Shown in pieces: positions 6,775 through 15,843 of a stretch of 64,000 nt of DNA (the first letter of the stretch is position 1; each line of letters opens with the position of its first letter). Location of the stretch: positions 1,612,001 to 1,676,000 of the forward strand of contig OY761986.2 of the NCBI GenBank assembly GCA_963665155.2, read 5' to 3'. The DNA is from UBA1141 sp963665155 (lineage in GTDB: Bacteria > Chloroflexota > Dehalococcoidia > Lucifugimonadales > UBA3495). The translations under genes and the position numbers were made by a program. A model generated the notes under the pieces. It made no database searches. It was not told the origin of the DNA and saw only the letters and a program-made list of their open reading frames with translations.

Positions 6775-8208
6775 ATGGCGAACGTTGAACTGCTTCGGAT
6801 GACTATCTCCGAGTTGGCGCCAAAAATCCAAAACAAAGAAGTTTCCCCGGTAGAGTTGACCGAGGCGGCCTTAGCCGAGGCCGACAGGCTTCAACCCACC
6901 CTAAACTCTTTCATTTCCATACTTCATGATCGGGCCATGGACCAAGCCCGTGAATCGGAAGCTGCTTTATCTCGAGGCGATTACCAGGGTCCGTTGCACG
7001 GTATTCCCATCGGCTTGAAAGACAATCTGGCCACCGCAGGGATTACCACTACGTTGGGTTCCAAAGTTTTGGCCAACCATGTACCGGACGAAGACGCAGA
7101 GGTGGTCAAGCGTTGCCGGGACGCTGGAGCAATCTTCATTGGGAAAGAGAACCTGGAGGAATTCGCCGCCGGGGCCACCTCCAACAACCCCCACTACGGG
7201 GCGGTGCATAACCCTTGGGGGTTGGACCACATCCCCGGAGGTTCCAGCGGAGGGGGAGGCGCCAACGTTGGCGCAGGGGTTACGTTCATGTCTCTGGGCA
7301 CCGATCTGGGAGGGTCGGTGCGATTGCCGGGGACCTTCTGCGGAGTTGTGGGCCTCAAACAGAGCTATGGAAGGGTCAGCCAACGTGGGTTGTTGGTAAC
7401 CAGTTTCAACGGCGACCACATCGGTCCGATGACCCGCTCCGTAGCCGACAGCGCATTGGTACTCCAAGTCCTTGCTGGCGATGACCCCTTGGACCCCAGC
7501 ACGATGCCGGTGCCGGTGCCCGATTACAGTTCCTATCTGGGAAGGAGCCTCAAGGGCTTGAAAATGGGCGTCCCTTCCAACCATTATTTTGAAATGCTGG
7601 ACGACGAGGTAGAGACGGCCGTTCGAAAGAGCATAGCCGCGCTAGAGGAGTTGGGCGCTGAAATTCAAGAAGTCAGCCTGCCCGCAATGCAATACTTCGG
7701 CGCCTTGCGTATTTCAGCCATGGCGGACAGCATCGTTACCCACGAACCTTTTCTCAAGTCCAACCGAGAAGACTACGGCCCGGACGTGCTCTACCGCACC
7801 ATCCCCGGCCAGTTCGTTCTGGGCAGAGACTACTCCAAGTCATTAAAGGTGCAGCGGATAATTCAGGAAGAATACGCTCGGGTGATGCAACAGGTGGACT
7901 TCTTGATTACCCCCACTGCTCCGGTGCCAGCGCCCCGCATAGATGCAACGTACATCAGCATGAATGGTGTCGACCACCGGGTCAGAGGGCCTGGGTCCAG
8001 CTTGATTTCTCGAAACACCAGCCCTTTGAATGCCACGGGATTGCCCGCCATCACGGTGCCTTGCGGAGTCACCGAAGCGGGTTTGCCCATCGGTGTGCAG
8101 ATAATCACCGGTCCATTTGAAGAAGGTCTGATGTTCCAGGTGGCGGACTGCTACGAGAAGGTTTCGCCCAGCCAGGGTTTGCAGCCCTCAGTGTTTGTGG
8201 GAAATTAG
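6775..8208 (+). CDS. Amidase-signature hydrolase (AtzE/GatA-like)
   Basis: The 477-residue protein has the amidase signature (GGSSGGGGANVGAG) and the Ser-Ser-Lys triad at the spacing of GatA: K82 in GLKDN, S157 in PGGSSGG and S181 in LGGSVR. It hydrolyses a C-N amide bond. The preceding small gene encodes a GatC/AtzG-like protein, so the pair probably works as an AtzG-AtzE type complex on a small amide rather than on Glu-tRNA(Gln); the genome also has its own GlnRS (44905-46659). Overall length fits the family (450-490 aa). Ribosome binding site gggagg at 6761-6766. The substrate is unknown. Confidence 0.88.
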   Translation: MANVELLRMTISELAPKIQNKEVSPVELTEAALAEADRLQPTLNSFISILHDRAMDQARESEAALSRGDYQGPLHGIPIGLKDNLATAGITTTLGSKVLANHVPDEDAEVVKRCRDAGAIFIGKENLEEFAAGATSNNPHYGAVHNPWGLDHIPGGSSGGGGANVGAGVTFMSLGTDLGGSVRLPGTFCGVVGLKQSYGRVSQRGLLVTSFNGDHIGPMTRSVADSALVLQVLAGDDPLDPSTMPVPVPDYSSYLGRSLKGLKMGVPSNHYFEMLDDEVETAVRKSIAALEELGAEIQEVSLPAMQYFGALRISAMADSIVTHEPFLKSNREDYGPDVLYRTIPGQFVLGRDYSKSLKVQRIIQEEYARVMQQVDFLITPTAPVPAPRIDATYISMNGVDHRVRGPGSSLISRNTSPLNATGLPAITVPCGVTEAGLPIGVQIITGPFEEGLMFQVADCYEKVSPSQGLQPSVFVGN

Positions 8209-8220
8209 AAGCAATGCCTC

Positions 8221-8244
8221 GTTCCCTTTTCCGTTCCCTTTTGA
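8221..8244. repeat. 12-bp imperfect tandem duplication after the amidase gene
   Basis: gttcccttttcc (8221-8232) is followed by gttcccttttga (8233-8244), just downstream of the amidase stop. The rest of the 285-bp gap to the next gene shows nothing I can name. Confidence 0.7.
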
Positions 8245-8493
8245 GTCGAGGCCGGGGATGAACAACGAAGCCGAGGGTCAGCACAATAACAACGACAAGA
8301 AGAGGGAAATGCTCGGTCACCGCTTCATTAGCATGGTAGTTAACGTGGTAGAATGTTCCGTTTAAGTGGCCGATTGAGTGGCCGGGTTATCTTTAGGTAG
8401 CAGCGGTATACAGACTTTGGCAACCATTTCGGTACCTAGATGAGGCCCACCGAAATGGCTGGCCTGTGAAAATAAAAATTTGGAGGGCATGGA

Positions 8494-9219
8494 ATGCCAC
8501 AGAGTTGGGTGGATATCAACGTAAACAACGAAAACATGGAAGCGTACTTGGCCAGGCCTGAAGGGGACGGCCCCAGTCCGGCGGTGGTTGTAATCCAGGA
8601 GATTTGGGGAGTCAACTCCCACATACAGTTCCTCACCGACCGTTTTCCCGCTCAGGGATATGTGGGGCTGGCCCCAGCAATGTTCCACCGGGAGGGCCCG
8701 ATGACGATGGGTTTGCACGAAGAGATGGACACAGCGGTAGCCCGGATGCAACAGTGCACAGACGTCAATATTATCGCCGACGTACAGGCAGCGTTGGACT
8801 ACCTGAAAGCTCAGCCCTTTGTGCAATCGGACCGTATCGGCATCGTGGGCTTTTGCTTTGGTGGACGGGTGACCTACCTGGCCGCTTGCACCATATCCGA
8901 CCTAAAAGCCTCGGTGGTCTACTACGGTGGCTTTATACCAGTGGCTAGGGGCGACGGTCCTTCTCCTCTGGAGCGGACATCGGGCATATCGGCTCCCATG
9001 CTGGGGTTGTTCGGAGAAGACGATGCCAATCCTTCTCCTGCGGAGGTAGCGACTTTCGAGGTCGAATTGAACAAACACAACAAGAACTACGAGTTCCACA
9101 CCTACCCCGGTGCGGGCCACGGCTTTAACTGCAACGCTAGGGCCAGCTACCGACCCGAGTCGGCGCGGGACGCTTGGAGCAAGGCCATGGCATTCTTCGA
9201 CACCCACCTCAAGGGTTAA
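8494..9219 (+). CDS. Dienelactone hydrolase family protein (carboxymethylenebutenolidase-like)
   Basis: The 241-residue alpha/beta hydrolase shows the dienelactone hydrolase active site: nucleophile C121 in GFCFGGR, D177 in GEDDANP, H209 in GAGHGF, and E36 in IQEIWGV, the glutamate that holds the cysteine in its inactive form in characterised enzymes. The family opens dienelactones formed in chloroaromatic breakdown, though many members act on other esters or lactones. Length matches (about 236 aa). A ggaggg ribosome binding site lies 6 bases ahead of the ATG. It is followed by a strong terminator at 9253-9292, so it is a single-gene unit. Confidence 0.9.
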   Translation: MPQSWVDINVNNENMEAYLARPEGDGPSPAVVVIQEIWGVNSHIQFLTDRFPAQGYVGLAPAMFHREGPMTMGLHEEMDTAVARMQQCTDVNIIADVQAALDYLKAQPFVQSDRIGIVGFCFGGRVTYLAACTISDLKASVVYYGGFIPVARGDGPSPLERTSGISAPMLGLFGEDDANPSPAEVATFEVELNKHNKNYEFHTYPGAGHGFNCNARASYRPESARDAWSKAMAFFDTHLKG

Positions 9220-9252
9220 GAGCTTTTCTATAGGCATCAGGTCCTAAAAATG

Positions 9253-9292
9253 AGGCCCCCACCGCAAGCTGTATTTCGGTGGGGGCCTTTTT
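9253..9292 (+). terminator. Rho-independent terminator after the dienelactone hydrolase gene
   Basis: A perfect 12-bp stem (aggcccccaccg at 9253-9264 with cggtgggggcct at 9277-9288), 12-nt loop, then a run of five T. Confidence 0.93.
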
Positions 9293-9382
9293 CTGCGCAT
9301 ATTGACGGACTAGAGGTTCCTTCCAACGACCATGTCCAGACACCGTTGATTAGGAATTAGCTATAGCTCCGGACCCTCAGGT

Positions 9383-10174
9383 TTACATCACAGAACGGAC
9401 CACTCCGCCGTCCACCAGTATTGTGGTCCCGGTAATATATCCGTTCTTCTCTGACGCTAGGAAGGCCACCAAGTCAGCCAGTTCTTCCGGGCGACCGAAG
9501 CGACCCAATGGAATGCTGGATGACCGGGCATTGAGCGCTTCCTCTGTAGATACACCCGTATCCGCGCCTCTAGTCTCGAAAATATGCACCATACGGTCGG
9601 TAAGTAAGAACCCCGGCGCTACGTTGTTAACCAGAATGTTGTCCCTTCCAACTTCGTCGGCCAAGCTCTTGGCATAGGCTACCGCTCCCATCCTGGTAAC
9701 ACCCGACGTAACCAGGTTGTCGATGGGCTGGTAGACGGTGCTGGCCAGAATGTTGACGATGCGCCCCCAAGATTGTTTCCTCAGGTGCGGCACCGACTCA
9801 CGCCCCATGCGGATGAAAAAGTTAAGCGCCATCTGGAAAGCCCGGTCCCAAGTTTCTTCCTGAGTGTCCACCGCCCGGCCCTCTGGGGGACCGCCGGAAT
9901 TGGATACAACTATGTCCAATCTGCCAAAATGGTCAACTGTGGTCTGGATCAGGTTCTGAATATCCGGCAAGCGGGAAAGGTCACCGGGCACCGTCAGCAC
10001 CTGAGCGCCAGTTGCCGTACGGATTTCCTGGGCCGCTGCTTCCAAATCTTCAACGTTTCGGCTGCAAATGGCGACGTTGGCACCCTCTTGGGCCAAAGAG
10101 AGCGCACACGCCTTCCCCAAACCTTTGCTACCGCCACCTATGACCGCTACTCTTCCCTTAATTCCCAGGTCCAT
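9383..10174 (-). CDS. SDR-family oxidoreductase lacking the YxxxK catalytic pair
   Basis: The 263-residue protein has the short-chain dehydrogenase fold: a glycine-rich cofactor loop GGGSKGLG (residues 13-20), NSGG in place of NNAG, and the C-terminal text LASEKNGYITGTTILVDGG. When its central part IVNILASTVYQ...SGVTRMGAVAYAKSLA is aligned with classical SDRs, the catalytic Tyr falls on Ser (in TSGV) and the catalytic Lys on Arg (in TRMG). A subgroup annotated as FabG-like SDRs shares this feature, so the fold and NAD(P) binding are sure but classical carbonyl reduction is doubtful. The start has gagag upstream. A hairpin terminator in its leader (10309-10340) may attenuate it. Confidence 0.82.
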   Translation of the reverse strand: MDLGIKGRVAVIGGGSKGLGKACALSLAQEGANVAICSRNVEDLEAAAQEIRTATGAQVLTVPGDLSRLPDIQNLIQTTVDHFGRLDIVVSNSGGPPEGRAVDTQEETWDRAFQMALNFFIRMGRESVPHLRKQSWGRIVNILASTVYQPIDNLVTSGVTRMGAVAYAKSLADEVGRDNILVNNVAPGFLLTDRMVHIFETRGADTGVSTEEALNARSSSIPLGRFGRPEELADLVAFLASEKNGYITGTTILVDGGVVRSVM

Positions 10175-10283
10175 GGCTCTCTCCTTAAATAATAAAGTGG
10201 TGCGGGAATACGCCTTAGGGTTTGCCCCATCCTACCAATGCTGCCCGTTTGCGGCAAGCGGCAGTTCGTTGGCCCCATATGAT

Positions 10284-10311
10284 TGGTCTCAGGTCAATGG
10301 TCTCAGGCTAA
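10284..10311. repeat. 14-bp imperfect tandem duplication in the SDR leader
   Basis: tggtctcaggtcaa (10284-10297) is followed by tggtctcaggctaa (10298-10311), two mismatches, directly next to the minus-strand hairpin. Confidence 0.75.
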
Positions 10312-10340
10312 AAAGGCCGCTGGAGTGACCACTAGCGGCC
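10309..10340 (-). terminator. Minus-strand intrinsic terminator, possibly an attenuator ahead of the SDR gene
   Basis: GGCCGCT (10315-10321) pairs with AGCGGCC (10334-10340), with an inner AGTG/CACT stem. On the minus strand it is followed by TTTTT (10310-10314). No minus-strand gene ends here; the next gene upstream on that strand is divergent. So it would act inside the 5' leader of the SDR gene, about 135 bases before the start codon. Confidence 0.5.
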
Positions 10341-10447
10341 CAAACCGGTGTCCAGCCTGTTTCCAAACTGGTTGGCCGTGGTAACATACCCTCGTTCAAA
10401 AACCCGAAGAGCCATAAACCAAAAAACAAAACTAGCCAGGGGGAGCT

Positions 10448-11539
10448 ATGACAATAACGGGAATGGGTGTGGTATCCAGGAAAGCCGGGGAACGGTCTCA
10501 GTTAGAAGAAATCCTCATTGAGGATCCGGGCCCTGGAGAAGTATTGGTCCGTATCCAGGCCAGCGGCGTGTGCCATACCGATCTGATGTACAAAGAAGGG
10601 AAAATCTCAGACGAATTTCCTTACCTGCTGGGACACGAAGGCGCGGGCATAGTCGAGTCGGTGGGGGAAGGAGTCACCACGCCTACTGTCGGGGATTATG
10701 TCATTCTGGCTTGGCGCGCTCCATGCGAGCAGTGCCGGTTCTGCCAACTCGGACAGCCTAATTTATGCTCGGCTAGCCTGAACGCCAAGCCTCGCATGAC
10801 CACCAAGAGCGATGGCCAGGTGCTTAGTCCCGCCCTGGGCATCGGGACTTTCTGCACTCACACAGTCGTGGCGGCAAAGCAGGCAATTCCGGTGTCCACT
10901 GAATGCCCCCCTTCCCAGGCATGCTTGATCGGCTGCGGGGTAATGACCGGAGTAGGAGCGGCGCTCTATTCCGCCAATGTACGCAGGGGCAGCACCGTAG
11001 CGGTTTACGGTTGTGGCGGGGTTGGTTGCAGCGTAATTATGGGTGCCAAGCTGGCACGAGCCGGGAAGATTATTGCCGTGGACATTGCCCAGAACAAGCT
11101 GGCCTGGGCCCGCCAGTTTGGCGCAACGGACCTGGTTGACGCAAGCAAGTCAGACCCGGTGGAGGCGATCAAAAGCCTCACCGGCGGAAACGGCGTCGAC
11201 TACTCATTCGAAGCCGTAGGCTCTCCCCAAACCCTGCTTCAAGCCCTCTGGTCCCGGGACCTGGCTGGCACCTGCACGCTCATTGGCGTTCCCGATCCGT
11301 CGATGAAGATGGAACTGCCCATGCTCCAGTTTTTCGGGCTGGGCGGTGGATTGAAAGTTAGCTGGTACGGCGACTGCTTGCCGTCACGAGACTTTCCACT
11401 GCTGGCCGATTGGTATCGCAGCGGAGAGCTGGACTTGGATGGGGTAGTGACTCGGGAAATCGGATTGGAAGACGCCGAAGCCGCCTTTGACGCCATGGAG
11501 CGGGGAGAGACTCTTCGTTCCGTCATCCGGATTCTTTAA
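10448..11539 (+). CDS. Zinc-dependent alcohol dehydrogenase (class III-like MDR)
   Basis: The 363-residue protein has catalytic zinc ligands C42 (GVCHTD) and H63/E64 (GHEGAG), and a full structural-zinc lobe with C93, C96, C99 and C107. The Rossmann motif GCGGVG and an aspartate after the second strand (IIAVD) point to NAD(H). The overall pattern is that of the class III alcohol dehydrogenase and S-(hydroxymethyl)-thiol dehydrogenase group, whose members oxidise long-chain alcohols or thiol-bound formaldehyde. Which one applies here cannot be told. The start has gggggag at 10439-10445. A hairpin at 11608-11663 probably ends the transcript. Confidence 0.9.
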   Translation: MTITGMGVVSRKAGERSQLEEILIEDPGPGEVLVRIQASGVCHTDLMYKEGKISDEFPYLLGHEGAGIVESVGEGVTTPTVGDYVILAWRAPCEQCRFCQLGQPNLCSASLNAKPRMTTKSDGQVLSPALGIGTFCTHTVVAAKQAIPVSTECPPSQACLIGCGVMTGVGAALYSANVRRGSTVAVYGCGGVGCSVIMGAKLARAGKIIAVDIAQNKLAWARQFGATDLVDASKSDPVEAIKSLTGGNGVDYSFEAVGSPQTLLQALWSRDLAGTCTLIGVPDPSMKMELPMLQFFGLGGGLKVSWYGDCLPSRDFPLLADWYRSGELDLDGVVTREIGLEDAEAAFDAMERGETLRSVIRIL

Positions 11540-11607
11540 GTACCCACTTAAAAAAGTGCCCAAAAACAAATACCCGCTGATCAGATTCAGGGTTAAATCG
11601 GGCACTG

Positions 11608-11663
11608 GGCGTCGGTCGTGGTCTTGGAGGTGTGATCATCCGACCACAACCGACGACGCCTTT
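11608..11663 (+). terminator. Probable terminator after the alcohol dehydrogenase gene
   Basis: ggcgtcg-gtcgtggtc (11608-11623) pairs with gaccacaaccgacgacgcc (11642-11660) with one 3-nt bulge, followed by a short TTT. The stem is long but the U-run is weak. Confidence 0.5.
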
Positions 11664-11839
11664 CGGTTCCGTTAGCGGGTGCTTAGCACGCACCTAGTAT
11701 AATTCTCTTGGTGAATAACCCCAGCAGAAATGCAAACATCGATCACACTACTCGCGGGTATGACCTCCTCTACTATGGGCTTCAAATAACCTGGATGGGT
11801 TGCTCAGAAGGGTTACATAGTAAGGAGGATTCAAATACT

Positions 11840-12748
11840 ATGAAAATTGGCCTGATGTCGTTAGCTATGGGATTATTATTAACGGTATCAATCGCGTGCG
11901 GGTCCCTCTTAGCAATCGAGGCCGAAACAGACATTTCTCCCAGTACCCAAACGACTCCTGCCGCGGTAGCAACTCTTGAGCCCGATGCTTCCCCCGAACC
12001 CGGAGAGACTCTCTCTAGCAGGCCTCCATTGACAACGACGACGACGACGACGTTGACAACCGCGACGGCGGCATTACAGTCGGCCCCCGCCGCGACCCCG
12101 ATACCAACGCCGGAAGATTCTGAGGCGCAACCAAACAGAACAGAGTCACAGTACTCCACTCCCCGGCAAGCATCCGAACCGCCGCCGGAACCGATGCCAG
12201 AGATATCGCTTATCCCGGCTGTCGATAATACTCCGGAGCCAACTGCCGAGCCTACATCGGAGCCAACGCTCGAACCTACGCCCACGGCTACTCCTGAGCC
12301 CGATGCAGGCTTGCAGATGCGAGAAGCATTGTCCGTCGATTTCGTAGATATGGCCTGGTTTTCGAATTCTGCCTCCAAGCGCGTCTTCGGCGAGCGAACC
12401 GTTGGTGAACGATTACTCTTCGAGTTCAAGTACCGCAACAATGGCGAAAGAGAAATTAGCTCTTTCTTCGGCGTGGTGACATTCGATGACTTGTACGAAA
12501 CACAGATTAAGACGATCCCTCTAACTTATGACAGCACGTTAACACCACTGCAAGAAGCAACCGCTACCTACAATCTCGACCCGGCCGATTTAATCCAAGC
12601 AGACCAATGGCTTGTTAACTTGTGCGGTCCGGATTTCCCGCCAACTGGTTTGATATTAACTTGCCGTAAGAGCGACATGACTGTCGCATTCGAACCAAAT
12701 AGCATATTGTTCACCGACGGCACCAGCTTACAAATTAAAGGGCAATGA
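11840..12748 (+). CDS. Secreted lipoprotein of unknown function with a Pro/Thr/Glu-rich linker
   Basis: I set the start at the ATG at 11840 because taaggagg lies upstream at 11821-11828 and the protein then opens with a lipoprotein signal peptide (MKIGLMSLAMGLLLTVSIAC) with C20 as the lipidated residue. An in-frame start at 11708 would add 44 residues of no clear character. Residues about 28-155 are low complexity, rich in TPEP, TSEP and TTTT runs; the DNA there has a run of acg repeats near 12036. The last 130 residues form a possible beta-rich domain (SVDFVDMAWFSNSA...). No family is recognised. The protein is probably anchored to the outer face of the membrane, with the domain held away on a flexible linker. 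A perfect 24-bp stem terminator follows. Confidence 0.75.
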   Translation: MKIGLMSLAMGLLLTVSIACGSLLAIEAETDISPSTQTTPAAVATLEPDASPEPGETLSSRPPLTTTTTTTLTTATAALQSAPAATPIPTPEDSEAQPNRTESQYSTPRQASEPPPEPMPEISLIPAVDNTPEPTAEPTSEPTLEPTPTATPEPDAGLQMREALSVDFVDMAWFSNSASKRVFGERTVGERLLFEFKYRNNGEREISSFFGVVTFDDLYETQIKTIPLTYDSTLTPLQEATATYNLDPADLIQADQWLVNLCGPDFPPTGLILTCRKSDMTVAFEPNSILFTDGTSLQIKGQ

Positions 12749-12812
12749 CCTTCGGCAATCCGCTGAAAACCCAGTCTGATCACAAGTGGTGGAAGCCCAA
12801 CCGCCACTGTCC

Positions 12813-12865
12813 CCCTTAACACAAAATGCCCCAGCTGTTAAAGCTGGGGCATTTTGTGTTAAGGG
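12813..12865. terminator. Bidirectional terminator with a perfect 24-bp stem
   Basis: Positions 12813-12836 and 12842-12865 are perfect reverse complements (24 bp) around a 5-nt loop gttaa. The GC-rich core agctgggg is followed by attttgtgtt within the arm, so it can end transcripts in either direction. It serves the lipoprotein gene. Confidence 0.92.
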
Positions 12866-13211
12866 CACTGGAAAGAATTAATCTTAGTGTCTTATTGTTT
12901 AACTCTTTATGGCAGTTCGTGTCTGATTTATGACAACCCTCGCCAGAATTCGAACACCCTGCTTTTGCGATACCCATCCCAATCTCTGTCCCGGATGCGC
13001 ACTGGGAGGGTTCCGGTGGGGAACGAGGATTGGTGAGACATAGCGTGGCTGAGCGAGATTGCCTCTGACAGGCAGACCGGCAGACCTGCTGGCCACCGGG
13101 AACGAGGTTGTAGTTTTTTCACACCAGTTGTAAAGTATGCCCAGACTTGCACTGTTGCAACCGCCTCACCATCCGTAGCAATAGACTGATTTAACCCGCT
13201 GCCCACTCGGT
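12866..13211. other. Gene-free stretch before the DUF6282 gene
   Basis: Some 345 bases with no supported gene. Minus-strand reading frames run through it but have no start signal or family resemblance. I see no repeats or RNA motif. Confidence 0.4.
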
Positions 13212-14093
13212 TTGAGAAAGGCATCCTACCACAAATATTTGGGAGAGACATTGAGTAACGCAGACCGGCTAATGGAAGGGGCCATGGATATTCACGTCCA
13301 TTTTGCCCCGGACCCAAAGGTAGAGCGTCGCGGTAGCGCCATTGACGTAGCACAGCAGGCCAAGGAAATGGGTATGCGCGGATTGGTGCTAAAGAGCCAC
13401 GAATACCCCACTCACCCGGTCGCCTACACGGCGAGTCAGGTAGTGCCGGATATTACTTTAATCGGTGGGGTTGCCCTGGATTTTGAGGTGGGCGGCCTTA
13501 ACCCCAAGGCGGTGGAAGCGACAGCTCTGATGGGAGGCAGGTTGGTTTGGATGCCCACGTACGCAGCCCGCGCCGACCACCAGCGAAGGGGCGTTGAAGG
13601 TGGCATCTATATCCTAGACGACAAGGGCCAGTTGGTTCCCGAAGTATTCGCCATTTTGGAGCTTGTGAAATCCCACAATATGGTGCTGGCCACCGGTCAT
13701 ATTTCCACCGAAGAGAGCATGGCCTTAGTGGCGGAAGCCCGTAATTTCGGCATTAATAGGGTGGTCGTCACCCACGCTACGACCATGGCATTCTGGAGCG
13801 GAATGACCGTGGAAGACATGAAAACCCTGGCATCGATGGGAGCCTACATAGAGCACTGCTTACACGTGATGATGCCTTTAACCAACCGCATGGTCCCGAG
13901 GGATTTGGCGGAAACCATGTCCGCCATCGGCTTGGAGAACTGCATTGTCAGCAGCGACTTCGGTCAGGACTACCATCCCACGCCAGCCGAGGGGCTTAGA
14001 ATGGGAATCGCGACCTTGCTCCAAGCGGGGATGGAGGAAGTTGAGGTTGGTCTGCTGGTCAAAGACAACCCTTCGCGCCTGCTGGGAATTTGA
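13212..14093 (+). CDS. DUF6282-family metal-dependent hydrolase
   Basis: The 293-residue protein has amidohydrolase-like metal motifs in order: DIHVHFAPD near residue 26, KSHEY, ATGHIS near 158, VTHATT near 180 and SSDFGQ near 240. These fit a TIM-barrel hydrolase with one or two metals, and the overall text matches the DUF6282 family as I know it, for which no reaction is established. A TTG at 13251 with gggagag just upstream is a good alternative start, giving 280 residues; the ATG at 13212 lacks a clear ribosome binding site. It stands alone between two gaps. Confidence 0.75.
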   Translation: MRKASYHKYLGETLSNADRLMEGAMDIHVHFAPDPKVERRGSAIDVAQQAKEMGMRGLVLKSHEYPTHPVAYTASQVVPDITLIGGVALDFEVGGLNPKAVEATALMGGRLVWMPTYAARADHQRRGVEGGIYILDDKGQLVPEVFAILELVKSHNMVLATGHISTEESMALVAEARNFGINRVVVTHATTMAFWSGMTVEDMKTLASMGAYIEHCLHVMMPLTNRMVPRDLAETMSAIGLENCIVSSDFGQDYHPTPAEGLRMGIATLLQAGMEEVEVGLLVKDNPSRLLGI

Positions 14094-14276
14094 TGTGAGT
14101 TCGGGAAGATGCGGCATATCTGTCACGATTATTGATGCCTTGTCGGAATCGTTCCCATACACCGCTGGGCCGATTAAGGACCACTTGTCTATCTGCACCA
14201 TGGTTCGACTGGACTGACGTGGGCTATGAGAGGGGCTCGTCACTTATGGGGCCGTTTACATGCTTGTAGCGTCAAA

Positions 14277-15836
14277 TTACGACGACCCCTCGTATGAAAA
14301 TTCGATTTCCACCGCCGGGCTCGCCGTCGTGTCTTCTGTAATCACCCTTGCCCATTGGGCGATGCGGTAGCCGACTACCCAAACGATACCCCTATCCGCA
14401 ACCAGAATGGGTACGTGATTGCGCCAGTCCTTGGGGACCCGGGCATCGGTGAAAAAGTCCTGAAGCTTCTTCTCATTGGCCAGGCCCAAAGGCTGGAACC
14501 GGTCTCCCGGCAGCCAGGATCGTACTCGTAAACCGTCCCCTAAAGCCTCCCGGTCCAAGTAGGCCTTCCATGTTTGGGTTTTAACCACACTGCCCAAAAC
14601 CGGCAAGGGGGACGAATGCGCCTCGTCTCGAAGGTCGATTTGGCCGGAGTCGATATTTCGGAGAGTAATTTCCCACAGCCCAAACTTTACCGTTGTCACT
14701 TCGCCGCCCGCGAGGGGCAGCGGCAATTCTTGGGCTTCGTCCAAAACGGGGAAAGGGCAAGGCAAGCTGGGTTCCCGCGACATCCTCAGATAGTCATATG
14801 AACGGCGCAGCTTGAGTCCACCCGGGAGGTCCACGCTACGACCAGCGGAATTCGACTGGACGAGGGCCGCCATGGCGTCCAAATTGGGCTGGCTGAGCCG
14901 ACAGGTGTCACCTGCCACATGGCTGTACGCCTTGCGCAGCAGCAGTTTTAGCATCGCCGGGTGAACCGCCGCCAGGTCGGATTGGCGAAAATCCACTCCG
15001 CCATTGGCCTCCGTGGCGACCTGCCCCCACAATCGGTCGGTTTCCCCATCCAGGTAGTCCAGTTCCAACGAAGATGTACGAGATAGCCGGACCAACGATT
15101 CCCGGACCCGGGGATTAAACTCGGCTTCCAACAGAGGCAGTAGGTTGAGACGCACGCGGTTGCGGGTAAACCGGGGCAAATAATTCCCGCTGTCTTCCCG
15201 GTAGTCCTTCCCCAACTCCCGGCAATACCCCACCGTGGTAGTTTTCGACAGACCCAAAAGCGGCCGAAACAGCTTGAGTTCCGCCTGGTCTCTGGGCCAA
15301 GGCCAGGGTGAAAGCTCGGACATGCCCCTTAAGCCACCTGTGCCGGAACCGCGCAGAATGTGCAGCAGCACCGTTTCCGCCAAGTCGTCGGAGGTGTGGG
15401 CCACTGCCACTGCCGTTGCGCCGACGGCTTCAGCTACCTCAGCCAGGAAATGGTACCGGAACTCCCTGGCCGCTTGCTCGAAGGAAGAGATGCGCCGCTC
15501 TCTCTGGTAGGCCAGCACGTCCCGTTGTTCAACCGTCGCTTCCAGCCCTAAGTCCAATGCTAGGTCGGACACAAAACGGGCGTCGTCGTAGGCTTCCTGT
15601 CCCCTAAAGTTATGATTCAGGTGAGCCACGTGCAGGCGCAGACGGTGGGCGTCCTTGAGGCGATGAAGGCAATGGATCAGCGCCGCCGAGTCCGGCCCTC
15701 CGGAAACCCCCACCACCAACGAAGGGTAGCCGGAAGTGTAGTTTTGTTTGTCTTTGCCGGAAAAGCCAGCCCGGACCAAGGCTGCGGCCACCTCACTCTC
15801 CAGGCGGGCGATGGGCGAATTGGAAGTGGCGGCCAC
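14277..15836 (-). CDS. tilS: tRNA(Ile)-lysidine synthetase
   Basis: TilS converts C34 of the CAU-anticodon tRNA(Ile) to lysidine so that it reads AUA. The 519-residue protein has the PP-loop ATP pyrophosphatase motif SGGPDS (residues 45-50), the HLNHNFRG text, AHTSDDLAETVLLHILRGSG, and a C-terminal TilS domain ending near GLANEKKLQDFFTDARVPKDWR. Translation starts with GTG at 15836. It is the last gene of a three-gene minus-strand operon: only 7 bp separate it from the phosphatase gene, which overlaps the CNNM gene by one base. Confidence 0.95.
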   Translation of the reverse strand: MAATSNSPIARLESEVAAALVRAGFSGKDKQNYTSGYPSLVVGVSGGPDSAALIHCLHRLKDAHRLRLHVAHLNHNFRGQEAYDDARFVSDLALDLGLEATVEQRDVLAYQRERRISSFEQAAREFRYHFLAEVAEAVGATAVAVAHTSDDLAETVLLHILRGSGTGGLRGMSELSPWPWPRDQAELKLFRPLLGLSKTTTVGYCRELGKDYREDSGNYLPRFTRNRVRLNLLPLLEAEFNPRVRESLVRLSRTSSLELDYLDGETDRLWGQVATEANGGVDFRQSDLAAVHPAMLKLLLRKAYSHVAGDTCRLSQPNLDAMAALVQSNSAGRSVDLPGGLKLRRSYDYLRMSREPSLPCPFPVLDEAQELPLPLAGGEVTTVKFGLWEITLRNIDSGQIDLRDEAHSSPLPVLGSVVKTQTWKAYLDREALGDGLRVRSWLPGDRFQPLGLANEKKLQDFFTDARVPKDWRNHVPILVADRGIVWVVGYRIAQWARVITEDTTASPAVEIEFSYEGSS

Positions 15837-15843
15837 AGGGTCT

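Noticed and set aside
12928..13353. Minus-strand 141-codon frame overlapping the DUF6282 gene start
   Set aside because: It is a shadow of the plus-strand gene; no start signal or family match.
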